Positions 1 through 11,600 of a DNA stretch of 64,000 bases are shown in pieces. Positions within the stretch are counted from its first letter, which is position 1; the number at the start of each line of letters is the position of its first letter. Below the pieces are notes generated by a model. That model was not told the DNA's origin. It saw only the letters and a program-made list of their open reading frames with translations, and made no database searches. The translations under genes were made by a program, and so were the position numbers. Source of the DNA: Hyperoodon ampullatus. Taxonomy: Eukaryota; Chordata; Mammalia; Artiodactyla; Ziphiidae. Where the stretch lies: positions 41,784,368 to 41,848,367 of the forward strand of contig OX457064.1 in the NCBI GenBank assembly GCA_949752795.1, written 5' to 3'.

Positions 1-334
1 ATACTGAGGCAGGAGACAGTCAGGCCCCGGGGCAAACGGTTTGAGTTCGTTCTCTGTGGACCAATACTCTGAGATGGGAATAACAGGGCAATTGAGAGAG
101 GAGGCTGGACCCTGCCCGGATAGAAGATAAGAGACCACATATTCCTCATTCTCAAAGTCAGGAGACCTTCCTGACTACACATGATGCAGAAAGGCTCCTT
201 GGAGGTCAAAAGGGGAATGATGCCATGTGACTAAACCTACCCATGGGCCTCTTCCTTAGAATCCATCTTGGCTAAGAGATGTGTGTGCACACATGGGAAA
301 ATCCTGAGCTATACCAAAAACAGACTTTGAACGA

Positions 335-355
335 GGCCAATCAAAATGATTGGCC
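335..355. promoter_or_regulatory. Palindromic pair of CCAAT boxes in the LTR U3
   Basis: Two 9-base arms, ggccaatca and tgattggcc, are exact reverse complements separated by aaa. Each arm carries a CCAAT or ATTGG core of the kind bound by NF-Y. The right arm ends 25 bases before the TATA-like box, a normal promoter position. Binding is inferred. Confidence 0.6.
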
Positions 356-380
356 AAAGGAAACCCAGAAGAAATGCCCC

Positions 381-387
381 ATATAAG
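381..387 (+). promoter_or_regulatory. TATA-like box of the LTR
   Basis: The sequence atataag lies about 85 bases before the AATAAA at 472. This spacing would give a short R region typical of class I retroviral LTRs. Transcription would be expected to start near 410. Confidence 0.5.
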
Positions 388-471
388 TGATTTAAACTGC
401 CATGAGAGTGCGACTCTCTCTTTGAGCTTGCCCATGTGTCTATCCACACGTAGTGTACTTCTTTTTTCCCT

Positions 472-477
472 AATAAA
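472..477 (+). terminator. Poly(A) signal of the LTR
   Basis: AATAAA sits downstream of the TATA-like box and is followed by T-rich and GT-containing sequence (482-512), which fits an LTR R/U5 boundary. Confidence 0.55.
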
Positions 478-553
478 TACTTTACTTATTTCACTACTTT
501 CTGTCTTTGTGGGAATTCTTTTATGCAAAGCCGAAGGGCCAGGGCCTTGTCAC

Positions 554-624
554 TGACCACTGGTCTAGTGGCTAAGATTCAATGCTCTCACCGCTGCGAC
601 CCAACCTCAGTTTCTGGCTGGGAA
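554..624 (+). other. tRNA-Glu-like segment in the LTR tail (not a functional tRNA)
   Basis: About 70 bases line up with tRNA-Glu: ggtctagtgg matches the A-box/D-arm, and ctctcaccgc covers the anticodon loop with a CTC anticodon. The end ctgggaac resembles the acceptor stem. The B-box is destroyed (cctcagtttct instead of ggttcgattcc) and the 5' acceptor strand is degraded, so it should not be a working tRNA gene. The orientation is sense, whereas a retroviral primer-binding site would be antisense to the tRNA. Confidence 0.6.
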
Positions 625-689
625 CTGAAACCATGCTTCAAGCCGCTGCAGGCCGAGGCCACCCTAGATTAATATCAATAGTTTGAAAA

Positions 690-1022
690 GGAAGTCATAC
701 GAATCATAACAATTGGCCCAGAAGAAGAATTTAACAAAATCCAACACTAATTCAGGAAAAAAATTTCAGCAAACTAGGAATAAAAGATAGTCACCTGAAT
801 TGCTAACAAGCGTCTATACAGTAACCTATAGCCAACATCACAGTACTTAATGGTGAAAGACTGGATCATTTTCTCTTAAGATCAGGAAGAAGGAAAGAAT
901 ATCCACTCTCATCACTCATATTCAACATATTATTGGAAGATTTAGTTACCGTAGTAGGATAAGAAAAGAAAATAGAAGGCACACAGTTTGGAAAGGAAAA
1001 AATAAAACTGCCGTATTTGCAG
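690..1022 (+). mobile_element. Old L1 ORF2 fragment (reverse-transcriptase region)
   Basis: The sequence follows the L1 ORF2 path from the block around ttaacaaaatccaacac (730-747), through a degraded ccaacatcacagtacttaatgg (832-853), to the approach to the catalytic motif at 1005-1020. It is broken by stops and frameshifts. The ERV-type LTR interrupts its 5' side. Confidence 0.75.
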
Positions 1023-1029
1023 CCAAATG

Positions 1030-1300
1030 GCTGCAGCAATTCCAGACTTCTTATGTGTATACCATACCATCCAGACCAAAAGAGAAATCTTTTCTTCACT
1101 TCCCCTTCCAAACATTTGATTCTGAGCTGCACTGTTGTGGCCAGGAGGATGTCTTGCACTGAATAGCTTAGGTCTGGGTTACTGACCTTTTCTGAACCAT
1201 TTACTCTGGCAAGGGTGGAGAAATTTTTCTGTTGAATTTGTGGCCATCAGGACCCACACTGGAGCTGAGGAATATCAGTGCCATGCACTGACATCACTGT
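1030..1300. repeat. Probable ancient interspersed repeat, family not named
   Basis: Phrases such as gctgcagcaattccag, aagagaaatcttttcttc and tgtggccaggaggatg recur in many mammalian genomes as part of one old repeat. Pieces that look like other parts of the same unit appear at 6500-6720, 7410-7660 and 20330-20480. I cannot assign a name without a library search. Confidence 0.35.
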
Positions 1301-2120
1301 TGTTATTGGATAATTGGGGGTTTGGGCTGGGGGACAGTGCAACTCTCTTCTTGACAAGTAAATCCATCTGTGGAAATGACATTTTAAGATAATGTAAATG
1401 CTATAAAAATTATTCAACAGATAATGAGACAGATACTGTAGGTAGGACAGGTGCTGTTTTTAGACAGGATGGTCAAAAAAAAAAAAAGCCATCTTAGAGA
1501 AGGTACCATTGGAGCTAAGGCCTGAAAGTGAAGAAGGAGCAGGTTTTGTGAAGAGTTTGGGCAAGAACAATCTAGGCAGATCGATTATGGTCTGGTTGCT
1601 TATTTCATTGTGCGTCTCCTCTACAGATCGTCACTAAAGATCATTGGACCATGCTGGCTAACTCCCTGCTATACCTAGCAGGGCCTTGCAAAGATTAGGT
1701 ATTCAAATATTCCTGGTTAAAGAATGAGGAGGAAGGGAATTCCAAGCACAAAGACTCAATGAAATGCTTTGGAACTGTTTCTGAAAGAATGGAAAAGAGA
1801 AAGCTGATTTAGGCCAATGGAACAGATCAACAAATCCATGTCACTTGTAGGAAAGAATGGGTAATCACAAGTGCAACAGATGCGATGTAATGTGGGGGGA
1901 AAAGGAAAGGAGCTCAAATAAGTAAAATGGGCTTCAATTACAGAAGTTTTAGAATCCAAATAGAACTTAGCTCTGATGGCCTATGCAGTAGGGAAGCATT
2001 ATTAGTTCTTGAACAGTGAAATAGAATGATGAAAAATTAAATAAGACTATTCTGGAAGGAATGAATAGGCTGATTGAATCGATAATTATGATCTTTAATT
2101 ATCACTGTGTCATGTGTGTA
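1300..2120. other. Unrecognised sequence
   Basis: No gene, RNA gene or clearly identifiable repeat is seen. There is a short A-run at 1475-1487. Confidence 0.5.
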
Positions 2121-2135
2121 TAAAAATCAATGCTG

Positions 2136-2346
2136 GGCTTCCCTGGTGGCACAGTGGTTGAGAGTCTGCCTGCCAATGCAGGGGACACGGGTTCGTGCCC
2201 CGGTCCGGGAAGATCCCACATGCCGCGGAGTGGCTGTGCCCGTGAGCCATGGCCGCTGAGCCTGCGTGTCCGGAGGCTGTGCTCCGCAATGGGACAGGCC
2301 ACGACAGTGAGAGGCCCGCGTACGGCAAAAAAATAAAATAAAAAAT
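2136..2346 (+). mobile_element. CHR-type SINE, 210-bp class
   Basis: tRNA-Glu-derived SINE with A-box tggcacagtgg and a B-box changed to ggttcgtgcc, a tRNA-unrelated body and an A-rich tail interrupted by T. The 12-bp target-site duplication aaatcaatgctg is exact (2124-2135 and 2347-2358). The 66-84-codon frames on both strands are by-products of this body. Confidence 0.95.
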
Positions 2347-2388
2347 AAATCAATGCTGTTGAAAGGTTACTAAATAAATCAGACTGTA

Positions 2389-2513
2389 GGGACTTCCTTG
2401 GCAGTCCAGTGGTTAAGACTATGTGCTTCTAACGCAGCGGACATGGGTTTGATCCCTGGTTGGGGAACTAAGATCCCACATGCTGTGTGGAATGGCAAAA
2501 AAAACCAAAAACC
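2389..2513 (+). mobile_element. Short CHR-related SINE, 120-bp class
   Basis: tRNA-Glu-like head with B-box ggtttgatccc, then a short body ending in aatggcaaaa and an A/C-rich tail. An exact 17-bp duplication aaataaatcagactgta flanks it (2372-2388 and 2514-2530). It lacks the GC-rich 3' body of the 210-bp class. Confidence 0.9.
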
Positions 2514-2535
2514 AAATAAATCAGACTGTATTCTA

Positions 2536-2730
2536 ATAATATTGAGTGGCTACTATGAGTTATACACTGTTCTAACCACTTTATATGTGCTTATTTGATA
2601 CATCACATTACAAAACAGGTGTTATTTTCCCATTTTACAGGTGGCAGCTAAGGTACAGAGAGCTAAGAAAATTATCCAAGTTCAGCCAGGTAATAAGGTG
2701 TGGAGCTGAGTGGAACTGTACACTTAACCA
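2536..2730 (-). mobile_element. MIR SINE fragment
   Basis: Reverse-strand MIR recognised by attgagtggctactatg, the ccattttacag core and the cagctaaggtacagagag stretch. The tRNA-related end near 2720 is decayed. Confidence 0.75.
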
Positions 2731-2779
2731 ACATGTGATGTTACCCTCCCAGAGTCCTGTGGAAATAAAAAGCTTTTAG

Positions 2780-5700
2780 AGTTTTCAAAAGAGCAGGAAT
2801 GGACAGCATTTGGACTCATATGTTGACTATTTCAATTTTGGCTCAGTATCTCTAAGGAATAATTGAGTTCTTTTTCCAAAAGTCATCTATTAGCTCTTGA
2901 ACTATATTCTCCAGAAATTCAATTATAAAAAACAAGGCATAAGGGTTTCACTTTCTGTATATATTTTCATTTTGTTCTTTCCACAAGTTTATTTTTATCT
3001 AGAGCCTGAGTTAGACATTTAATATTTTCCCTAATATCTTTTTTTTTCTTTTTGCATTCAAGTATTTTTCACTAACAGTCTGTAGTTCTTACTTTTCCGG
3101 GAGTTTTCTTTCAGTCTTTTTAATTTAAATTTTGTTGAACACTTAAAATTTCTGAACACCTTTGATTTATACCCAAAGTATGTAATTCTACTTGTAAGTA
3201 GTATGTTTAAGTTAAGAAATATCCCCACAAAGTACTGCGTGTTCTTCAGAGCAAGAATACTTGCATTAGAAATGTATTATTCCATACGTTCTTAAAATTA
3301 TAGGTAAATAATATCTGTGTGCTTAATTCAGGAGAAATAATTTCTCTGATAATCCAAATCGTTACTCCACTTCTCACCAAAAATGCTCATGACTTTATTC
3401 TTTTTGTCTTGAGATAGAAGTGTTGATCTCAGTTAAATGTTATTTCAAGAATATTTCTTAAGGCATTTAAAAAACTTTTTCCTTACATTTTACTATGAAA
3501 AAGTAAATTATGCAGAAAGACATTTTTCATCAGTTCTTTCAATGTCACTCTCTAATATGGCATGACCTAGCCATAATTTTCTTTGAGATAATTAATATTT
3601 CGGTACTAATTTTTGATGTGCTGCAAATATCATATTGATTGAACACTATAATGTTTAATCAGATTTTCTAAGCAGAAATGCTCTTCATGTTTTCATATTC
3701 TGTAAGATGTTTTACCTGTAATTAAAGAGTCAGCTATACTGAAAATCACTGTACTTTGCTCTTTCCAGTATTATTACATAATTGTTGATTGTCGGACTAC
3801 TTTTAATTCTCCCTTGTTAGTATAAACTACATCACTTAAAAATATTATATAAAAATCCCCGAAATATTGTGTTATATCTATTTTTCCTAAAATGATTGAA
3901 TATTTTTATATCAGTGCTAATTTAAAAAAAAAACAAATTGTATAGCAAATTTTTAGCTTGTTAGTTGATGTAATTAATGACTAAGCATATTTAAAAATAG
4001 AAAGGGTTGATATGTTATAGGAGCTTTGTTCCAAATCTCCACCTTTCAAAGTTTTCTGTGCCAAAGTGGACCAACGTCTGTGAATTTAATTTTGCAGAAA
4101 TTTGTTGGGCATACATCTTAATGAGATCAATCATTGATAATTATTGAAGGTATTTTGTCATTTTTTATTTCTTAAATGAAAGAATTGACCTGCAGCCCCA
4201 GAGCATATGGGTATATCAGGAAAATTACTTGCTTTCTCAAAGGATACATTAACCTGCATGACTAACAATTCATCTGGGGAAACTTGAGCAAATCCTGTTT
4301 GAATATTTACTCTTTCTGTATGTCTTTGCCTTAGCTCATTGATTCATGAACCTGAACAGAGTTAAAATAGAAATAAGGACACACTAAGCTTCTCTCAGTC
4401 AGTTATTCCACATACCCTTAACCTTAATTATCTTGGTTTGCCCTTCTCCTGTGGTTGTTAAGTATTATAGTACACAAAACTCTTCCTGGTACTATTGACA
4501 AATATGTCAAACCTTGTGTTCATCCAAACTGATCTAAGTGTTCTATACCTTGGCACGTACAGTCAGATCTAGGCCTTGAGGTCAGTTTCATGAAATTCCA
4601 TGGGAGTCAAAGAAAAGGGCAGAAGCATCTGAATCTCAGAGTGAATTAAGTGGTGTGTCCCGGCCGTTTGAATCCAGCTCTTGTGATCACAAGATATAGA
4701 AATTGATTGAAGTTAGCCCGAGAGAAATGGAATTTACTGTAAAAGAAGGTGAATCCATCTGAGTCCAATAAGGAGAAAAAAGTCACAGCAGTTTGAGTGT
4801 GTACAAATTTTAGTATAATGAATGATTAAATTAAGATAGGGGAGAAACTACAAGGATATACAGAGAACTCTATGGGTTAATTAAGGGCAGAGGAAACGTA
4901 TGCAGTGAAGGACAAGTGGATTCCAAGGTAGGCATTGAATCTTGTTGGAGAAGTTGTGGTTGCAGCCTCCTGGAAAGTTTGTGAGGTTACTTAGGTCAGA
5001 GATAGTCCACCACAGTGGCTGGGCCAGAAGGATATAAGGTCACAGCTTGCCAAGATTCCTAAGTAAGGGTATACAGAGGGAGTAGGGGCGGAGCTTTCAC
5101 TGGAGAATTAGAGCCTGTGGTGTCTGCCTAGACAGGGCCCTGGTAAGCAGCCTTTCCAGGTGTACAGACAAGCCGATGCTGGAGTAGGTGCACAGAGTGC
5201 ATGAGGACTGCCGTGAGTCCTGAAGTGCTTGATGTTCCTAGGCAGGGCTGTGGGAAAAACTGTCCAAGGTGCAGGCCAGTGGGCAAGCACGCAGAGCAGG
5301 GAACATGAAGTACATGATGTGTTCCAGGAGAGAAGGCCACCTAGATGGTCACCAGAGAGCCATGGCTGCGTGGTCACTGAGGGACTGCAAGTTCTGGGGG
5401 TACAACTGGGACAGTATCAGTGGATATCCCTACACATCCACCACTGACAGAACATACAGCAGGAGCCAAAAATAAAATACAAAATAAAGGACAGCACCCC
5501 AGAGTCAGCAGCCTTCTTCCTCCCCCCATGCCTCTCCTGTGCCCTCTACTGACAGTTTAATATGTGTTCCTGTAAGGGAGAAATGCTTGATGTCAAATCC
5601 ATTATTGCAGAGTAGGTACTGAAGGGTGAATTTGGAGCTGAGAGGCACTCAAGTGATAAGTGGCACGATTGTGAATGGAATGAACCTATAACTGACAGTA

Positions 5701-6995
5701 GAAAATCATAAGCAATCAAGTCTGCAATGAGGGACCCATTCCTTTTTTTTCTGTTTCTCCTGACTGTAAGTCTTGTCTCAAGATCTCTCTCTTAAATCTA
5801 CCCTTCTCTCTTCATTCCTGGGTTCCTTCTTTATCATTGTAACTTGTATATGTTCATCATAGTCTCTCTAATTGCTTTCTGTGTGAGACATTTCTGCTTC
5901 AACTTACATTTCTAACAGGTGTATTCTACCAGGACCTAGTGTCCAAGTCCTTAAAAGAGGGAATCTGTTTAGCAAAGTTCATTGTTTTGCTCCAGACATC
6001 ATTACGCATACAGATTAACTGTCCTCGAGACCATTCCTAGTCTAATTGGTTCTGTACCTGGGGATTGGGTCACATGATATAAACCATGGCTCCCAGGAAA
6101 GGCTTCAGCAGGAGTCATAGAGAAATAATTACCCATTGATTGCAAGGGGAGGAGCCACATACTGAGAGACATAATGATTGATGATATCGCTATTAAATTC
6201 GGTTTATATATATTATATAAATGGCAAAATTTTCCTAGAAAGCAGCCAACCATATCTAAGCACTTTTATATTTTATTTCCTCTAGATATGTTACAAATCG
6301 TATTCATAAAATTCATTTTCCTACCTCATAAAACATTTTCACTACACCATCTTCAGTGCTTTTATAACTTCTCTTTGTGGTATGCAAACATCAAAATAAA
6401 TCTAAGTTAATTTATAATGAAAGAATTATATCCTGATCTTTCTTTGACGTACCTTTCTGCATTGCTGAGGATCTTTAGAGTTGTGAAAGAAGGAAACAAC
6501 TAAAATCAGTCTAAGTCAGAGAGGGAGATTTGTTATCTCAAGTATCTGAAAAATACTGACTTCAGTTCCTGCTGGATTCCAGACTCAGATGGTGTTACCC
6601 ATTTCTCAGGTCAGCTTTCCTCTGTGTTGGCTTCATCCTCTATAGTTTTTCTCTACATGAGGGCCCTCACTACTCTCAACTTCTATCGTTTTTAAAAGAG
6701 TGTCATAGCAGTTTCAGGCTGTGGCTGCTGCCCGCAGGAGTGACAGCAATGTCAAGGAAGACAACTGTCAGGCTGCCCAAGTAAAAGCAACGGAAGTGTA
6801 AAATTTGGCTTTGCTTATGTTCTTTTCTTTCTGTGGATTTCTTTAGCTTTTATGTAAACGTGATTATCTTTTTAACTGAAAGGGCAGCTAATTTACAAAT
6901 AAATACCCATTATTAATTTCCCTTTGCTAAATTGGATGCACACTTTATGTGATCTAAATTGGTTTAGAAAACATTTGGTTTACGTATTGCTACTG
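2780..6995. other. AT-rich sequence without recognised genes
   Basis: Mostly AT-rich with no coding pattern. A more GC-balanced block at 4900-5560 reads like decayed transposon or LTR sequence but matches no family I can name. 6500-6720 carries cctctgtgttggcttcatcc and appears to be part of the same unnamed old repeat as 1030-1300. Confidence 0.5.
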
Positions 6996-7022
6996 TGCCA
7001 TCCCTTGCAAATATCTCTGTAC

Positions 7023-7224
7023 CAGTGGTTCACAACCAAGGGCAGTTTTGCTTCCTAGGGGATATATAACAATGTTTGGAGACATTTTTAGTTGTCACAA
7101 ATGGGTGGAGAGTAGAGGCCAAAGATTCTCCTAAACATCCTACAATGCATAGAACAGCAGCCCACAGCCCACAACAAAAAATTTTCACCTCTAAATGTCA
7201 GTTGTGTGAGGTCGAGAAGCCCTG
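7023..7224 (+). mobile_element. MER5A-like MITE (hAT-Charlie)
   Basis: Begins cagtggttcacaacc and ends gtcgagaagccctg, imperfect terminal inverted repeats of a hAT-Charlie element. The interior has the MER5 landmarks caatgtttggagacattttt and cctaaacatcctacaatgca. The 8-bp target duplication is no longer clear. Confidence 0.85.
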
Positions 7225-7229
7225 TTCTA

Positions 7230-9180
7230 CATGACCATGCCCCCTTCTCTCTCTCTTTCCTCTCTCTCTCTCTCAATCAAGTATATATACCTCAAATTCC
7301 CTCTCAACCCAATATCCCAGGCAGCTAGTTCCAATAGGGACCATAGTTGGAATTCAAAATGAAACCTGTTGACTACTATCTAGAGCCTACTAGGGAAACA
7401 GTAATTATACTGGGCCAGAGTCTTTTGGTTGCATGTGACATAAACAGTATTTCATCTCTCATAACTAACAAAAAAGATCATTAATATAAGATACTATGTC
7501 TCATGAACTCAAGAACAAGAACGTGCCTGGGTGAGAGGAACCACTAGATGCAGGGATGCAAATGTCACAGGCTATTCTCAGCATCTCTCAACTCTGCTCT
7601 TCTTTTAGCTTTATTCTTCACTTTTCTTCAGGTCAGTCAAAATAAAGCTCACACTTTACATCTTACAGTTGTCATTAGAAAGAGATAAACAGTATTCTGG
7701 ATGACAATGCTGAAAATCCTGAGACAGGGTTCTAGAGAACCAGACTTAAGTCAGATGCCCATTTTTGGATGGATAAACTATGACAAGAGGGACAGAGGGA
7801 GACTATCTCAAACTGCTCACCCACTCCCCCCATAACCATACATATGAGGATAGAAGGTAATTTTCGAAAGTAGGGAGTATTGGGCATCAGTCTCATGGAG
7901 GGAAATCAGGCACCTGGAAAATCACACCTACCTGTCCTCATCCCCTTATGCTCACTTGATCAAAAAATTCTGATTGTCTTGGATAAAAATATTCTCAAGA
8001 AAAACCCTCTGGTAATTACTCTTCTAAGTATATCACTTCTTTTCTACCATATCCTCCCACACACAAAAAAGAATTGCATTAAAAAAAAATTCTGAGTTCA
8101 AAGAAATTGGAGAAAGCCTATTCAACTACTATAAAACTTGAATTATTGACTGTTTCAAAAAGATACATAAAATCATTTCTGAACACACAACAAGCTTAAG
8201 CAAATAATGTGGATAGTTTTCTCTAGTAGGTAGAAAATAATTTAAAATGAGGATGGCAAAGAACCAAGCTAAATTGAACAATACCTGTCTAAGACTAAAA
8301 TTAGGTGCTTTATAATGAAGGTATAATTTAGATTACTGAAAAATTTATCACAAGTTTAAAGCAGCTAGTTCTCTTGAGAGAGAAGTATTTTCCTCTACAA
8401 CATAATGCATAAGGCTCACTAGTTCAGTAAGTCCCTTTTTTTCCTTTGGAAAATAAAAATAAAGTTCTATCTAGCCATATTTGTCCAACTTATCTCAAAT
8501 TCTAAAACAGAACTTTGTTAGCAACTGTAGAAGAACCTTTACCATGACTTCTCAGTATAGACTATAAGGTGATATAAGGTAGGCTGCTACCTGAAAAACT
8601 AAAAAAATGACATGGCAAAAATTCCCCCAGGTACATCAATTTCACATATAAAGAAGAAGAAACATCTCAGGCAAGTATTGTGTTCCATATATGTTAATTG
8701 ATAGGCATGTATTTAAGCAAACCAACATTCATGGCCTGATGGAACTAATGAAAATGAAATATTCCAAAATTAATTATCTTAATGATAATTATCAATAATC
8801 ATTTAAGATAATAATTATCTTAATGATCATTATCATATCATTTCATTAGAAAGGAAAAAGACTCCAACCAAAATCTTATAGCTTTTTAATTGAATGATAA
8901 AGTAAAAGGTCAGTTCAGTGGAGGGCACATGGTAAGAGGCAGATTAGGTAGGTGAATAAGTTGGTATGGAGGGCAGGCAATCATCTATTTCAAGTTGAGC
9001 TTCCATTGTGTGCAACCAAAGTGTCCGACTGAACACAACAATTTCCAATTAAGATGATCGGAGTGTAGACTTCAACAAAGTCTATTCAGTGTGGCATACT
9101 CAATTATTTAATACATCAAATACATACAAAACAGCTTAGGGGGAATAGAAAGATTTTCCCTTTGTGTCTACTTCACGTTA
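7230..9180. other. Unrecognised AT-rich sequence
   Basis: No gene. 7410-7660 includes ttttggttgcatgtgacataaac and looks like another piece of the unnamed repeat at 1030. Short CT-rich run at 7244-7275. A 23-base direct repeat is listed separately at 8772-8835. Confidence 0.45.
8772..8835. repeat. Short AT-rich direct repeat with hairpin potential
   Basis: aattatcttaatgataattatca at 8772-8794 recurs at 8813-8835 with one change. The unit itself is partly self-complementary (ttatctt/aagataa, tgataatta), so the block can fold into stems. Confidence 0.6.
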
Positions 9181-9300
9181 CATTCATTCCCTCAACATTT
9201 ATTGGATGTCCTCTCTGTTTCTGACACTGTGTTTTTACTGGAGATAAAGCAGGGAACATAATTTTCTACCCTATTTTGTAAACTCATTAAAGTTTTTACG
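9181..9300 (-). mobile_element. L2 LINE 3'-end fragment
   Basis: cattccctcaacatttattgg followed by a degraded gacactgt and ggagataaagcagggaac is the reverse complement of the L2 3' end. Confidence 0.7.
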
Positions 9301-9720
9301 TTCTTGTGTGCTACTCATATGCCCCTCAGGGTGATCATTCCCTCAGCTGCCAGGGGTTTTTGCCCCGTGAAGGCCCAGACCTCAGTCCCTCTCCGGGAAT
9401 TGCCTTTGGTGTAAGGAGGTTGCCTTTTAAAAGTTATAGCCCCTTTAGCCGCTGCACTGGTGGCTGGTGGATGTGGCAGAACAAAGCCCTGGTCCTTAAC
9501 CCAACTGGGACTACTCTGCATGGCCTGGCTTCCAGGGTGCCTCCTTGGAGTCACTGAGACCTCTGTTGTGATTTCCTCACCGTTCAGCCTCTCCCTTTGC
9601 CCAGTCCAGCTACTCTCACCCCTCACAGATGTTCTTCCCCAAATTAACCTCTTGTCAAAAAAACTCAGAGTCTTTCCCAGGGAGTCTAGCCCATGGTACT
9701 TATTTTATAATCAGTAAAGT
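9300..9720 (+). repeat. Probable decayed transposon 3' end or LTR, family not named
   Basis: A GC-richer block ending with a ccccaaattaacctcttgtc / ctcagagtctttcccagggag pattern that recalls 3' ends of old mammalian L1 or LTR elements. Overlapping short frames on both strands have no recognisable protein. This is tentative. Confidence 0.35.
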
Positions 9721-9769
9721 TTTATATGAAATACTTTAAAAGAAAGTAATATTGACTTATTCCAGAATT

Positions 9770-10930
9770 ATCCAAACAAAAGTTGGCTAAAATAAAAATG
9801 TAAATGTGAAAAGTAAAACTATAATTTTATAAGAAAACAAAATAATTTTTATAAGCTTGAGGTAAGAAAAATTTCTTAATAACGACTCCAAAATCACTAA
9901 CACTAAAATGATTCTAAAGTAAGAATGCCTGTTCATCAAGAAATACCACAAAGAAAGTGAAAATAGAATCCACAACCTCACAGAAAGTGTTTCAAATCAT
10001 GCTAATAGTAAAGGATTATAGATAACCAGATTAAAGCTTTACATTAATAATTGTAAAAAGTCAACCCATGAAAAAGGACAAAAATAGATGATCTACTATT
10101 GATACTTCACAGAGAAGTTTCACAGTAAATAATACAAAAAGTTTTCAACCATACTAGTACTCAGGAAAACACATATTAAAATCAAGATGATGTTGGTTTT
10201 ACTAACTACACAGGCAAAACTTAAGAACTCTAAAAGTTCTTGCTTTGGTAAAGATGTGCTACAATGGGAATTCTAATAAACTGCTAGTGGGAGTATTAAT
10301 TGGTATAATCAATTTGATAAACAATTTGGCATTATTTTGCACAGTTGAATGTGATGATAGCCTATGATCTAGCAATGTCATTCTTTGGTTAATATTATAG
10401 ACATTCTTCTACATGTGTAATAGGAGACACATGGTTAATAATAGGAAAAAAACTAGACAGAAACAAAATGTTCATAAACAGGAGAGTGGATAAATAAACC
10501 ATGATAGTCATTCTATGAAGGATTACACAGCAGTGAAAATGAATTAATTGCAGCTATGCAAAACAATACGGATGAAACTTAGAAATATTACGTTGCATGA
10601 AAAGAAAACTACAGTATGCAATATTTTCTTACAGCTTAAAAACTAGTAAAACTAAACAACATATTGTTTAAGAACATATATATATGTGGTAAAACTATTT
10701 TTTTAAAGAGGAGTAAAGCAAGTAAATGATAAATATAAAATCAAGCATAGTGCTACTTTTTGATACAGTGGCACAGGGTTTGAACAGGGGAGAGGAAAAC
10801 AGGTAGTTTCATCAGTGTTGATAAATTCTAGTTCTTGAGTTGGGTTTGGGGTTCAGATAATTTGTTGTATTATCTGCTTTGTATCTTTCCTATATGTTAT
10901 ATGTATATTCTTCTGTGGGTATTAACATCA
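9770..10930 (+). mobile_element. Very old L1, ORF2 C-terminus to 3' UTR
   Basis: The order of remnants matches L1: tcatcaagaaataccacaaag, ggacaaaaatagatgatc, ctgctagtgggagtattaattgg (Cys-domain area), aacaggagagtggataaataaacc and a decayed 3' UTR. Divergence is high and no frame survives. Confidence 0.7.
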
Positions 10931-11600
10931 CATCATGTTTTTTCCAAAGAGAATTGTCCACATAATTTGGATACTAATTCAAACAAACCAACAAAGAAAT
11001 ATGAGAAAATCGGGGAAATCTGAAGTCTGAACATCGGACTGACATTAAGGGATTTTTTTGTTAATATTTTAGTTGTGCATGGTTATGATTTTTTTCAAGT
11101 TCTAGAGTTACATCATAAAATATTTATAGGTTAAATGATACCATGACTGAGATTTGCATCAGTAGAATCTGGGGGCTGAAGGGGAAGTTTAATGAAACAA
11201 GATCGGCATGTGTTGATTCTTGTTGAAGTGGATTTTAAAAACACATAGATTTATCAGATTAGTCTTTCTACTTTGCAGTAAGTTTGGAACTTCTATAATA
11301 AGAGAGCAAACGAGAAAAGCAGTTTATTTCCAAGTAAAATTTTTTTTCAATGAATTTTAACTCTGATTCTGTTGAATGACAATTATTCTCTGTTAAAAAA
11401 AAATTGCCACTTTTACAGATAAGGCAGAATCAGTTCCTTCTCCTAACTTCCCTCTTTGTCAATATTATCCTACTCTTAATCAGTCCAACTTAAAACTGCT
11501 AACAAGCTATTTTATGTCAATGATCAATGCCATCAAGACCTACTAAATGTCTTCATTGAAAAGCCTCTTGCTTATTTCACCTTATTTTTTTCAACAGCCT
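10930..11600. other. Unrecognised sequence
   Basis: AT-rich with no gene or named repeat seen. Confidence 0.45.

Larger units (their letters stand above)
4..690 (+). mobile_element. ERV-type LTR (solo or 3' LTR), class not certain
   Basis: The stretch has the order expected of a retroviral LTR on the + strand. It shows a possible TG start at 4, paired CCAAT boxes at 335-355, a TATA-like atataag at 381-387, an AATAAA at 472-477, a U5-like T-rich region, and then a tRNA-Glu-like segment at 554-624. The element ends near 690, where L1 ORF2 sequence begins, so it probably sits inside an older L1. No gag, pol or env reading frame is visible, and the left flank is outside the window, so a solo LTR cannot be told from a 3' LTR. 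The layout resembles class I (ERV1) LTRs of cetartiodactyls, but the family name is not established here. Confidence 0.6.

Noticed and set aside
554..624. A tRNA-Glu gene
   Set aside because: The B-box and acceptor pairing are destroyed and it lies in an LTR.
2102..2353. Short proteins of 66-84 codons on both strands
   Set aside because: They are translations of the CHR SINE body and recur at every SINE copy.
4900..5560. Gene-like GC-balanced island
   Set aside because: Frames on both strands overlap without domains; CpG is not enriched and the text reads like decayed repeat sequence.
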